Shown: in pieces, positions 1 to 8,105 of the stretch
How the letters are laid out: each line of letters starts with the position of its first letter
Position numbering within the stretch: the first letter of the stretch is position 1
Assembly (NCBI GenBank): GCA_910577285.1
Contig: CAJTLO010000001.1
Location: 185,843-249,842 of the forward strand
Direction of reading: 5' to 3'
Origin: an uncultured Rikenellaceae bacterium
Lineage (GTDB): Bacteria; Bacteroidota; Bacteroidia; Bacteroidales; Rikenellaceae
Length of the DNA: 64,000 bases
Notes under the pieces: generated by a model
What the model saw: the letters and a program-made list of their open reading frames with translations, nothing else
Told to the model about the DNA's origin: nothing
Database searches by the model: none
Position numbers and translations under genes: made by a program

Positions 1-340
1 TGCCTGCGGAGTGGATGGGAATGTTGCCGGCGGATGCGGAGGATGTCGTCGAAGTGGATAGAGGTGTTGCCTGTTAGAGAGGATGTTGTCGGAGTGGATA
101 GAGGTGTTGCCCAAGAGAGAGAGGATGTCGTCTTCGTAGGAGGACGTAACGCTTGGTAGGGTAGGTCGGGTCCTGGTTTGTTTCTCGGTGTCGTGGTTTG
201 CCGGGGATGCCTGCGGAGTGGATGGGAATGTTGCCGGCGGATGCGGAGGATGTCGTCGAAGTAAATAGAGGTGTTGCCAAGAGAGAGGATGCCGTCGGAG
301 TAAATAGAGGTGCTGTCCGAGAGAGAGCATGTCGTCGTCG
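1..340. repeat. Hierarchical ~40-bp tandem repeat, cut by window edge
   Basis: Units opening with GGATGYYGTC start near 41, 81, 123, 248, 287 and 327, so neighbouring units are 39-42 bases apart. A larger block is duplicated with a period of about 207: bases 1-71 recur at 208-278 with two differences. The fuller units share the core AGAGGTGYTG. The period is not a multiple of three and no convincing gene covers it, so it is read as noncoding. It lies downstream of the minus-strand msrAB gene and runs off the left edge of the window. Confidence 0.8.
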
Positions 341-642
341 GATATACAGGAGGTCGTTTGCGAGGAGGATCGGGTGCTGCCGATTTGCGGGGGAAGGCAG
401 TGAGGTCTTTCCCCTCTTGAGCCAAAAACCGCGGTGCACGCTGTGCCGGGCGTATGGCCTGCGGGCGACCGGAGGTGTGTTCTCTCTTGCAACCGAAGTA
501 CGCCCAACCGAAGCACGCCGTTTTCCAAACGGCGTGCGGACGAGCGGATGTGCCGTGCGTCGGGTGTTCGGCCCGTACCGGACGGCGGGAAGCCGAGCGA
601 TCGGAGCGTCGGAGATGGGGGAGGATAACCGGTCGGAATCGG
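341..642. other. Intergenic, no gene seen
   Basis: GC-rich stretch between the tandem repeat and the end of msrAB. Open frames exist on both strands but none resembles a known family. No clear terminator hairpin for msrAB was found here. Confidence 0.5.
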
Positions 643-1488
643 TCAGAACCGTTTGGTGTAAACGTGGCAGTAGGGCCGTGTCCCTTTGCGGGCATAGTAG
701 TCCTGGTGGTACTCCTCGGCGGGCCAGAAAGTGGTGGCCCGGGTGACCTTCGTGGCGACATCGTATCCTTTGGCCCACAGTTCGTCGATCAGTTTCTCGG
801 CCGTTTCGCGTTGGGCGGGCGAGGTATAGAAAATCTCCGAACGGTACTGGTCGCCGATATCGGGTCCCTGCCTGTCGACCTGCGTGGGGTCGTGTATCTC
901 GAAGAACAGGCGTGCCAGTTTTTCGTAGGAAACTTTCGTCGGGTCGAACGTCACGCGTACCGCCTCGGCGTGTCCCGTACGGTGGCTGCATACCTCTTCG
1001 TAGGTGGGATGCTCCGTATGACCGCCGATGTATCCCGCCTCGACGTCGATGACGCCCGGCTCCTTCGAGAGGAGGTGTTCCACGCCCCAGAAACAGCCTC
1101 CGGCGAAGATTGCCGTTTCGGTCCGCTCCTTGTCGGTCTCGGGTACGAACTCCAGCGACAGGGAGTTGACGCAGTGCCGCGTGTTTTTGGGCGTAAACCC
1201 TTCGCCGGTGAAGACATGTCCCAGATGGCCGCCGCATCGGGCGCAGGTGATCTCCGTGCGTCGGCCGTCGGCATCCGTCGTCCGCTTCACGGCTCCGGGA
1301 ATTTCGTCGTCGAAGCTCGGCCAGCCGCATCCTGCATCGAATTTGTCGGCCGAGCGGTATAACGGCGATCCGCATTGGCGGCAGGTGTAGGTGCCCGGCT
1401 CCCGGTGTCGGTAATAGCGTCCCGTAAAGGGTGCCTCGGTCCCCTTGTCCACGATCACGTGTTTTTCTTCCGGTGTCAACGGTTTCAT
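643..1488 (-). CDS. msrAB: Bifunctional peptide methionine sulfoxide reductase (MsrB-MsrA fusion)
   Basis: 281 aa that reduces both diastereomers of methionine sulfoxide in oxidised proteins. The N-terminal half (about 1-115) is MsrB: two CxxC zinc pairs (C36/C39, C82/C85) and the catalytic cysteine in RHCVNS (C106). The C-terminal half (about 125-281) is MsrA, with catalytic C132 in GCFWG. The B-then-A order is known in other bacteria. There is no signal peptide, so it is probably cytoplasmic. It stands alone on the minus strand; no promoter matching the local consensus was found upstream. The family call is secure. Confidence 0.95.
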   Translation of the reverse strand: MKPLTPEEKHVIVDKGTEAPFTGRYYRHREPGTYTCRQCGSPLYRSADKFDAGCGWPSFDDEIPGAVKRTTDADGRRTEITCARCGGHLGHVFTGEGFTPKNTRHCVNSLSLEFVPETDKERTETAIFAGGCFWGVEHLLSKEPGVIDVEAGYIGGHTEHPTYEEVCSHRTGHAEAVRVTFDPTKVSYEKLARLFFEIHDPTQVDRQGPDIGDQYRSEIFYTSPAQRETAEKLIDELWAKGYDVATKVTRATTFWPAEEYHQDYYARKGTRPYCHVYTKRF

Positions 1489-1799
1489 ATTCTGAGCATT
1501 TACGACCCCCGCACACGGCGAGGCAGATTATTCATACGAGTTTTTTCATGAACATCGGCGGGCAAAAACCGAGCCACGGATGCACTCGGTCGCCGTTCGG
1601 CTCTCCGGTGCGGCGCGTGCGAAAACGAGGAGCGGCCTCCTGCCTTCCCTGTGCATCGGGGCGGGGACGGCCTCGTGTTTTGCACGATGTGCCGTTCGCC
1701 TGCTCTCTTCGCAGCGGGCAGGTCCGCAGTGCCTCGCCCTCCTGCACGACGGGCAGAAGGACAAGCACCCTTTTCATTCCGTTTTCATGGCTATCCGTC
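1489..1799. other. Intergenic, no gene seen
   Basis: About 310 bases between msrAB and the GNAT gene. It should hold the msrAB promoter and the end of the upstream operon, but neither a clear CAAAnnTA element nor a strong hairpin was seen. Confidence 0.4.
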
Positions 1800-2384
1800 C
1801 TATTCGTCGGGATGTCCGTCGCATTGCGTCCGTTCTTTTCGCAATACGTACTCTTCCCGCAGGAGGCTGTACACCTCGATGTCGGAGAACCGTCCGTCCG
1901 CCTGTAGCTCCCCCGCCCGTGCGATTCCTTCCAGCGTGAAACCCAGACGCCGGGGAATGGCGCTGCTGCGGCTGTTGCCCACGGCGCACTGGATCTGCAC
2001 CCGGTTCAGACCGAGTACTCCGAATGCCACTCCGCAAAGCGCCTCCACGCTACGGGTCATGATGCCGCGGCCCTGATACGCTTCGCCGAGCCAATAGCCG
2101 ATTTCGGTTTTTCGGTTCGCCCGGTCGGTATCTTTGAATCCCACCAATCCTGCGAAACATCCCTCTGCAACGATCGCAAAGAGGAGCTCCCGTCGATCGG
2201 CCGGTGCGGAGAGCACCGCGTGCAGGTAGTCGTACGAATCGCGCTCGGTACGGGTGGCGGCCACGAAGGGGAGCCACCGGCCGAGGTAGGACCGTTGCGT
2301 GTCGATCGTACGGAAGATGTCGCGGGCGTCGGCGAGTTCCGCCTCGCGGAGACGGACGCCTTCGGTGATGTGGATCGGTTTCAT
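1800..2384 (-). CDS. GNAT family N-acetyltransferase (RimJ/RimL-like)
   Basis: 194 aa from the chosen start. It has the layout of RimJ/RimL-type acetyltransferases, which move acetyl from acetyl-CoA to protein N-termini or small amines: an N-terminal RLREAELAD segment, a central IGYWLGEAYQGRGIMT acetyl-CoA loop (family motif G-x-G-I/M-x-T) and the late NSRSSAIPRRLGFTLEG segment typical of the family. The start at 2384 (MKPIHITEG) is preferred because the 13 residues before it are unlike the family. It follows the small MGMT gene by 25 bases, so the two are probably [13 protein letters not shown]. The substrate cannot be told. Confidence 0.85.
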   Translation of the reverse strand: MKPIHITEGVRLREAELADARDIFRTIDTQRSYLGRWLPFVAATRTERDSYDYLHAVLSAPADRRELLFAIVAEGCFAGLVGFKDTDRANRKTEIGYWLGEAYQGRGIMTRSVEALCGVAFGVLGLNRVQIQCAVGNSRSSAIPRRLGFTLEGIARAGELQADGRFSDIEVYSLLREEYVLRKERTQCDGHPDE

Positions 2385-2409
2385 GGATATGTTGTCGTTC
2401 GTTTGTGAA

Positions 2410-2757
2410 TCAGGGGTGGGCAAATTCGTTTTCCGGCTGCCACAGACACCGGCTTAATACGGCGCATCCGTTCCGGCCGAAGGGGACGCCTTCGTCTTCC
2501 AGCATCACCCGTTGACGCGCCCAGCCGGGAGCGGTACCGCCCCGACTGTTCACCACGCGATGACAGGGAATCCCGCGGTCGGACGGGGTGCTTCGCAGCG
2601 CTCGCCCCACGAGCCGGGCATGGCGGGGGCGCCCCGTCAGGCGGGCGATCGCACCGTAGGTGAGTACCTTGCCGGGAGGAATCATCCCCACGATGGAGTA
2701 AACCTCCTCGTAGAACTCCTCGGGGCCGTGGAGGGCTTTCGGGGTTGTCTGTTCCAT
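2410..2757 (-). CDS. Small MGMT-family protein (alkyltransferase-like size, cysteine kept)
   Basis: 115 aa covering only the C-terminal DNA-binding and active-site domain of O6-alkylguanine-DNA alkyltransferases. Proteins of this size are usually alkyltransferase-like (ATL) proteins that bind alkylated guanine and flag it for excision repair; many have the catalytic cysteine replaced. Here the motif is intact, GIPCHRVVN with C65. The helix-turn-helix and arginine-finger region (TYGAIARLTGRPRHARLVG) is present. It is the first gene of a probable pair with the GNAT gene. A second, full-length family member lies at 31810-32352. Whether this one transfers alkyl groups or only senses them is open. 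Confidence 0.85.
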   Translation of the reverse strand: MEQTTPKALHGPEEFYEEVYSIVGMIPPGKVLTYGAIARLTGRPRHARLVGRALRSTPSDRGIPCHRVVNSRGGTAPGWARQRVMLEDEGVPFGRNGCAVLSRCLWQPENEFAHP

Positions 2758-3006
2758 GCGTGTGTATCGGTATTTCGTGCGGAATGCCTTGCCGCAGGAC
2801 GGCGTATCGTGGGTCTTTCTTCCCTCTCCGTAGCGCTGCGGTTCCTTATCGCCGGGGCGACCGTCTTTGCTGCCGCCGGAAAAGGGGAGGGGCGGCCGGG
2901 GGCGGTTCGATTCCTGCCGCCGATCATCCGTATGCTTGTCAGGCGCCCTGCTCGATGCCGGAGGCCTCTTCCGCGACGACCCGCCGTATCCGGGGCGGAG
3001 AGGGGA

Positions 3007-3270
3007 TTACTTTTTCCAGCGTTGCAGGGTGGGAAACAACTCGGCCATGCGGGTGCGGGCCTCCTCGGCGGCAGCCGCGTCGCCGCCGTTCATCGCATAC
3101 ATGTCTGCGCACTGTTCGATCATCTCCTCCATGGTGAGCTCTTCGTTGAATTCGCCCCCGGCGAAACAGTAGATGCAGTACGTTTCGTTCCGACTGTCGT
3201 CGGCGTTGGTGCCGTAGAATCCGGGGTCGCCGAGCGTCATGCCGCAGCTCTGGCAAATTTTCTTCTCCAT
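3007..3270 (-). CDS. Small zinc-ribbon protein (putative zinc ribbon domain family)
   Basis: 87 aa. The N-terminus carries CQSCGM (C7/C10) and a second pair in YCIYCFAGG near residues 44-47, a classical four-cysteine zinc ribbon of the small family common in Bacteroidetes and Firmicutes. The rest is a short helical tail rich in Glu and Ala. No enzymatic residues are seen; such proteins are thought to bind nucleic acid or protein, but the role is unknown. It stands alone on the minus strand, divergent from the M6 protease. Confidence 0.85.
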   Translation of the reverse strand: MEKKICQSCGMTLGDPGFYGTNADDSRNETYCIYCFAGGEFNEELTMEEMIEQCADMYAMNGGDAAAAEEARTRMAELFPTLQRWKK

Positions 3271-3544
3271 ATCATCTCTTTTTTAAGCATATAAATCGGG
3301 TACATCTCGTTTTGCATGCTCGGGGAATATGCATTTTCGGGAAAATGTACTATATTGTGGCGCCAAAACGTTTTTGATAAGGGCGCGGTGTGCCGCGGCG
3401 GTGCGGAGCGGTCCCCAGGGGGCGTCATGGGCGTCAGAGGCCCGGACGGCATGGGGCGGCGACTTCCGCGTGCGAGCGGGACGCGAGTTCAAAGTTAAGA
3501 ATTAGGCAACGATAACTGCTAATACAATAAAATAAAATTACAAG

Positions 3545-5698
3545 ATGAAACTATCGCATACTTTCAGATCGTTGGCGGTGTTCCTCTGCCTCCTTGTGTG
3601 CGGAGGGGAGCTGTATGCCGTGCCTGCCTATCCGAAACCCGTGCGGGTCGAACAGCCCGACGGGACGACGTTGACCGTGCGCGTATACGGCGACGAAAGG
3701 TTCCATTACGCGACCACCGTGGACGGTTACAACCTCGTAGGGGATAACGGCGTGTTCTACTACGCACAGGTGCGGGGGACGCAGCTCGTGTCCACCGGCG
3801 TGAAGGCCCACGACCCCATGAACCGTACCGCCGAAGAGCGTCGCATCCTGGGTTCGGTCGCGTTCGGGTATCCCCATGGCGTGGCGGCGGCCGCGCTGAT
3901 GAACGATGCCGCCGGCGGCGTGGCGTTCGGCGCTTCGCCGGTGTGGAAGGAGGAGCGGCCCGTACAGGCCGCTGCGGATACGAATACGGGCGAGGAGTTC
4001 CGTTCCCTCGTGATACTCGTGTCGTTCAACGACAAGGATTTCAGCATCGCCAATCCGCAGGAGGCGTTCGACCGGATGCTCAACCAGCCGGGCTATGCCG
4101 AGAACAATGCCGTGGGGAGCGCCCGCGACTATTACATGGACAACTCCAACGGCAAGTTCCAGCCTCATTTCGATGTGGTAGGACCGTTCCGGCTCGACCA
4201 GTCCGTCTATGCCTATGCGGGAGACGAGATACAGTTCATTACCGATGCCTGCAATGCGGCCGAAAAGAGCGGGGTGGACTTCTCTCCGTATATCGAGGCG
4301 AACGGCAACCTGCGCGACGTCTTCATTTTCTATGCGGGATACAATGCGGCCGAAACCGGCGACCGGAGCTATCTTTGGCCGGCCCGTATCTTTTTCCAGG
4401 ACCCGAACGTAAGCATCGGGCAGTGGGGAGGCGGCTATCTGAAGTCGGCCGCCTACACCTCCGAGCTCAAGGGCGGATCGGGCGCGGTGATGGCCGGCAT
4501 CGGTACCTTCTGTCACGAGTTCGGTCACATTCTCGGATGGCCCGACTTCTACGATACCGATTACGATCAGAACGGAACGGGATTCAACCTCGACGTCTTC
4601 TCGCTGATGGCCTCGGGAGCCTATGTGAAGGACGGTCGCGTGCCCCCGGCCATAACGGCTTACGAGCGTTACATGGTGGGGTGGGCCGAGCTGACCGAGA
4701 TCACCGAGGAGGGCCAATATACGCTCGAACCGGTGTACGACGACCATTGCTACATGATCCGCTCGGTGAACGAGGATGAGATTTTCGTGTTCGAATACCG
4801 CAACGGTGCGCTGAGCATCTGGGACCGTTACCTGCAGACGGGCGACCCCGATTCGTCGTATGCCATCGTGGGCAGCGGTTCGGGCATGCTGGTCTACCAC
4901 ATCGACCGGTCGCTGAACCGCGTGGGCGGCGTGCGGGCCAGGGACCTGTGGGGGCTGAACGCCAACCGTGTGAATGCGTTCGGCGACCACGAGTGCATGC
5001 GGTTCATCATGGCCTCCAAGGTCGAGCGGAAGAACTATACGCTCAACGGTTTCGGAAAGATGTTCTTCCCCGGTACCGACAATGTGACCGAGTTTACCTC
5101 CGGATACGCCCCTTATTTCGTGGGCTGGGACGGCTTTACGACCGGTTACGAACTCTACGATATCAAGGAGGTCGCGGCGACGAACGTGACCTTCGAGGTG
5201 AAGAAGGTGGCCAGCGGAACCATCCGCGATTTGGCGGTGACCCCCGGTCAGTTCGACATCGCCGTGTCGTTCGTTTCGCCCTTCAACGACAACTATCGGG
5301 TGGTTTGTCAGGAGAAGGACGGAAAGGAGGAGTCGGTGACTACCGTGGAACGTACCATCCATTTCACAGGCCTGAAGCCCGCTACGGAGTATGTGGTTTC
5401 GGTTTACTACGAGGACGCCCAGGAGCCGCTGGAGGTGAGGGAGGTGAAGACCGATGCGCTGGACCCCTCGAAGATGCCTACGCTCGGTATGGCGAACTCC
5501 TACCGGGAGGGCGATGCGATCGTGCTGAACTACCGGAACGTCACCTCGGAGGTGCTGTCGGAGAAGTGGACCGTAAACGGTCGGGAGATCGAGGGTACGG
5601 TGGTGAAGCTCTCTTCGGGCAGCAGCCAGCGCATCCGGGCCGAACTGACGACCGCCCAGGGCGTGGAGTATTTGGTGAAGTATGTCGATGTCAGATAG
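3545..5698 (+). CDS. Secreted M6-family metalloprotease with C-terminal Ig/FN3-like domains
   Basis: 717 aa. A signal peptide (about residues 1-25, ending near YAVPAYP) directs export. The N-terminal region (about 30-145) resembles the propeptide seen in Bacteroidetes M6 proteases. The catalytic domain (about 150-520) contains the zinc motif HEFGH (H324, E325, H328) followed by the GWPDFYDTD segment of the immune inhibitor A/M6 family. Residues about 555-635 form a fibronectin-III-like domain and 640-717 a further beta-rich domain, which may mediate attachment or secretion sorting. It leads a plus-strand envelope block and is followed after 17 bases by a small lipoprotein gene, probably in the same [10 protein letters not shown]. 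The substrate is unknown. Confidence 0.9.
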   Translation: MKLSHTFRSLAVFLCLLVCGGELYAVPAYPKPVRVEQPDGTTLTVRVYGDERFHYATTVDGYNLVGDNGVFYYAQVRGTQLVSTGVKAHDPMNRTAEERRILGSVAFGYPHGVAAAALMNDAAGGVAFGASPVWKEERPVQAAADTNTGEEFRSLVILVSFNDKDFSIANPQEAFDRMLNQPGYAENNAVGSARDYYMDNSNGKFQPHFDVVGPFRLDQSVYAYAGDEIQFITDACNAAEKSGVDFSPYIEANGNLRDVFIFYAGYNAAETGDRSYLWPARIFFQDPNVSIGQWGGGYLKSAAYTSELKGGSGAVMAGIGTFCHEFGHILGWPDFYDTDYDQNGTGFNLDVFSLMASGAYVKDGRVPPAITAYERYMVGWAELTEITEEGQYTLEPVYDDHCYMIRSVNEDEIFVFEYRNGALSIWDRYLQTGDPDSSYAIVGSGSGMLVYHIDRSLNRVGGVRARDLWGLNANRVNAFGDHECMRFIMASKVERKNYTLNGFGKMFFPGTDNVTEFTSGYAPYFVGWDGFTTGYELYDIKEVAATNVTFEVKKVASGTIRDLAVTPGQFDIAVSFVSPFNDNYRVVCQEKDGKEESVTTVERTIHFTGLKPATEYVVSVYYEDAQEPLEVREVKTDALDPSKMPTLGMANSYREGDAIVLNYRNVTSEVLSEKWTVNGREIEGTVVKLSSGSSQRIRAELTTAQGVEYLVKYVDVR

Positions 5699-5715
5699 AT
5701 TTATTAAATTGAAAG

Positions 5716-6150
5716 ATGACCATGAAACTGAAACATATCGTATGGATGGCGCTCCTCGGGGCTGCAGTGCTGCTCGCGGGATGTCAGCCTCGGCAGCCGA
5801 AGATCAATGTCAATTCCAAGGAGTTCCAGAAAAAGGTGACCGAAGGGATTTATAAGGTGGCCAAACCGCAGTACGCTTTCAACAAGACGACCGACCAGCT
5901 CTATTTCAACAAGGCGACCAACACGTTCCGCATCGTTTCCAACGACGGCTCGAAGTGGATCGAGGTGAAACTCCAGAGTCCCGTGGGCAGCGTCGGAGAA
6001 ACATTGAAGGCTTCCCTCAAGAGCCAGGGGTTCGACGGGGTGGAGAACCATGACGCCATTGAATTCGAGATCATGAAGAAAGAGGGCGAAAAGTGTTGGC
6101 TCTGGAGTCAGGCGCATACGTTGGGAGTTCTCGCCTTTTACGTCCAGTAA
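5716..6150 (+). CDS. Small lipoprotein of unknown function
   Basis: 144 aa. The N-terminus is a lipoprotein signal with lipobox LLAGC, so the mature protein is lipid-anchored at cysteine about 23. The rest is a mixed charged sequence with no domain recognised. An alternative start two codons later (5722) is equally possible. It follows the M6 protease by 17 bases and is closed by a strong hairpin with seven T residues, suggesting a protease-lipoprotein operon. A role with the protease is inference. Confidence 0.75.
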   Translation: MTMKLKHIVWMALLGAAVLLAGCQPRQPKINVNSKEFQKKVTEGIYKVAKPQYAFNKTTDQLYFNKATNTFRIVSNDGSKWIEVKLQSPVGSVGETLKASLKSQGFDGVENHDAIEFEIMKKEGEKCWLWSQAHTLGVLAFYVQ

Positions 6151-6180
6151 AGAGGCGTCCCCTTGCCACGGCGGCAATCG

Positions 6181-6215
6181 GCGGAGATATTCGGAAGAGT
6201 ATCTCCGCTTTTTTT
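6181..6215 (+). terminator. Rho-independent terminator
   Basis: Nine-base stem (GCGGAGATA with TATCTCCGC), ten-base loop and T7 tail. It ends the M6 protease-lipoprotein unit. Confidence 0.85.
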
Positions 6216-6305
6216 GCAGAATCGACCGGCACGATGCAACATTTCGTCGCCTGCATGCGTCTTATAGGGGAGAAGGGAATGGATTGCCGGATTTTTCGCC
6301 GATTC

Positions 6306-6337
6306 TTTGCTTATCAAATTATTTTTTTCTTAATTTG
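6306..6337 (+). promoter_or_regulatory. Bacteroidetes-type promoter for the DUF6029 gene
   Basis: TTTG at 6306-6309, 21-base spacer, TAATTTG at 6331-6337 (one base shorter than TAnnTTTG). It sits 25 bases before the ATG at 6362, which argues against the upstream ATG at 6350. Confidence 0.45.
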
Positions 6338-6361
6338 TTGGGATAAAGAATGCTTAAACAT

Positions 6362-8059
6362 ATGAAAAAATCTACTAATGTGAAGCTTACAGGCTTTTTA
6401 TGTGCTGCGGCCATGATGGCGACCGGTATGGCGCATGCCCAGGAGCCCGCCGACTACGGCCGGCTTTCGGGCAGTTTCGAAACCAATACCATCTGGTATA
6501 TGCAGGACAGTGTGATATACAATCTTTCCAATCCGTTGCCCAAGGACAGGTTCGGGTCCAACAACTACCTCAAACTGGACTACACGCGCGGGAAGTTCAG
6601 CGCCGGTGTGCAGGGCGAGCTCTATGCGCCCGTGCTGAGCGGTTACCAGAACCAGTTCCAGGGGGGAAAGATCACCAACAAGTACGCCAGCTGGACGGAC
6701 GACAACTTCTTCGTGACAGTCGGCGACTTTTACGACCAGTACGGCAGCGGTCTCATTTTCCGTGCCTACGAGGACCGTGCGCTGGGCATGAACTCCTCGG
6801 TTGAGGGTGTGCGTGCGGGCATGAACATCGGCGACATTTTCGCCATCCGTGCGATGCTGGGTCGTCCGAGGCTCTACATGGAGTATGCGCCTTCGTGGCT
6901 CCGCGGTGCCGACGCGACGCTCGCGCTCTCGTCGATCTTCGGGTTCAAGTCGCAGTACCTCGCGCTGGAAGGTAGCTTCCTCTCGCAGTACGATGCGGCC
7001 CGGCTCAACATAACGAACAATGCGGGCGAGCACATTCTCAGCTCGGATATGAGTGCATGGTCGGCCCGTATGGTGTATGAGGCGGCCGGTTTCTCGGGAC
7101 GTGTGGAGCTCGTGGGAAAAACCCCGGGATACTATATGGTAGACGGCGATAACGTGCCCTATTTCGGACGGGCCCAGTTGATCGAGCTGGGATACAGCGG
7201 CCACGGCTGGGGTATCTCGCTTACGGGCCGCAACGTGGAGCACATGGAGATGAAGCTCACCGAGTCCAGCGACCTGAAATACAGCGGTACGGGTAACGTG
7301 CTCAACTACATTCCCGCGCTCACCAGGCAGTACACCTATTCGTTGGCCAACCTCGATCCGTTCCAGGTGAAGACCAAGGGGGAACGGGCGGCCCAGATGG
7401 ACGTTTTCTATAACATCCGTCGCGGTTCCTCGCTCGGCGGCCGTTACGGCACCAAGCTGCATGTGAACGCCTCGGTGATCTACCAGCCCAAGGACGTGTT
7501 CTATCTCTTCGATGCGCCCGAGGATGCCAAGCAGATGAACTTCGCCTACCTCGATGCGAGCTTCGATTTCGAGAAGCAGTGGAACAAGAAGTTCAAGACC
7601 ACGTTCCTGTTCGCTTTCCAGCGGATGATGGGCGAGGAGCGGACGACGGTGCCCATCAACAGGTACGTGTTCGCGCTGGATGGCCTCTACAAGTTCAATA
7701 CCCGGCATTCGCTTCGTCTGGAGTTGCAGTACCTTCTCTCGCCGTTCGTGAAGGACCAGACCAGTGACGGAATCACGGTTCAGGAGCGGCTCGACGACAA
7801 GAGGAACAACGGCGACTGGTGGGCGGCTCAGCTGGAGTACAGCTTCGCACCCGTCTTCAGCGTCTTCGTGAGCGACATGTACAACTTCCAGTACGAGAAG
7901 GTGCATTACTACAACGTGGGTGTAAGCTACACCAAATCGCGCACGCGGATCGCGCTCTCCTACGGCCGCAACCGTGCAGGGTTCGTATGCTCGGGTGGCG
8001 TGTGCCGCCAGATGCCCGGCTACACCGGTTTCAACCTGTCGTTGACCACTTCGTTCTAA
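6362..8059 (+). CDS. DUF6029 family outer-membrane beta-barrel protein
   Basis: 565 aa from the second in-frame ATG, chosen because the signal peptide MKKSTNVKL...AHAQ then has normal length. The mature part begins with LSGSFETN and is rich in alternating aromatic and polar beta-strands (for example FSAGVQGELYAPV), ending in FNLSLTTSF with a terminal Phe, as in outer-membrane barrels. This matches the Bacteroidetes DUF6029 family, whose function is not established. It follows a terminator, has its own promoter and is followed by two Ig-thioredoxin lipoprotein genes, so it may act with them at the cell surface. Confidence 0.8.
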   Translation: MKKSTNVKLTGFLCAAAMMATGMAHAQEPADYGRLSGSFETNTIWYMQDSVIYNLSNPLPKDRFGSNNYLKLDYTRGKFSAGVQGELYAPVLSGYQNQFQGGKITNKYASWTDDNFFVTVGDFYDQYGSGLIFRAYEDRALGMNSSVEGVRAGMNIGDIFAIRAMLGRPRLYMEYAPSWLRGADATLALSSIFGFKSQYLALEGSFLSQYDAARLNITNNAGEHILSSDMSAWSARMVYEAAGFSGRVELVGKTPGYYMVDGDNVPYFGRAQLIELGYSGHGWGISLTGRNVEHMEMKLTESSDLKYSGTGNVLNYIPALTRQYTYSLANLDPFQVKTKGERAAQMDVFYNIRRGSSLGGRYGTKLHVNASVIYQPKDVFYLFDAPEDAKQMNFAYLDASFDFEKQWNKKFKTTFLFAFQRMMGEERTTVPINRYVFALDGLYKFNTRHSLRLELQYLLSPFVKDQTSDGITVQERLDDKRNNGDWWAAQLEYSFAPVFSVFVSDMYNFQYEKVHYYNVGVSYTKSRTRIALSYGRNRAGFVCSGGVCRQMPGYTGFNLSLTTSF

Positions 8060-8105
8060 ACCGAAACAGATCGACTTTAAACACATAAAAATTATCTCTA
8101 AAACT

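Noticed and set aside
1..340. CRISPR array
   Set aside because: Repeats are imperfect, there are no unique spacers of even length and no cas genes in the window.
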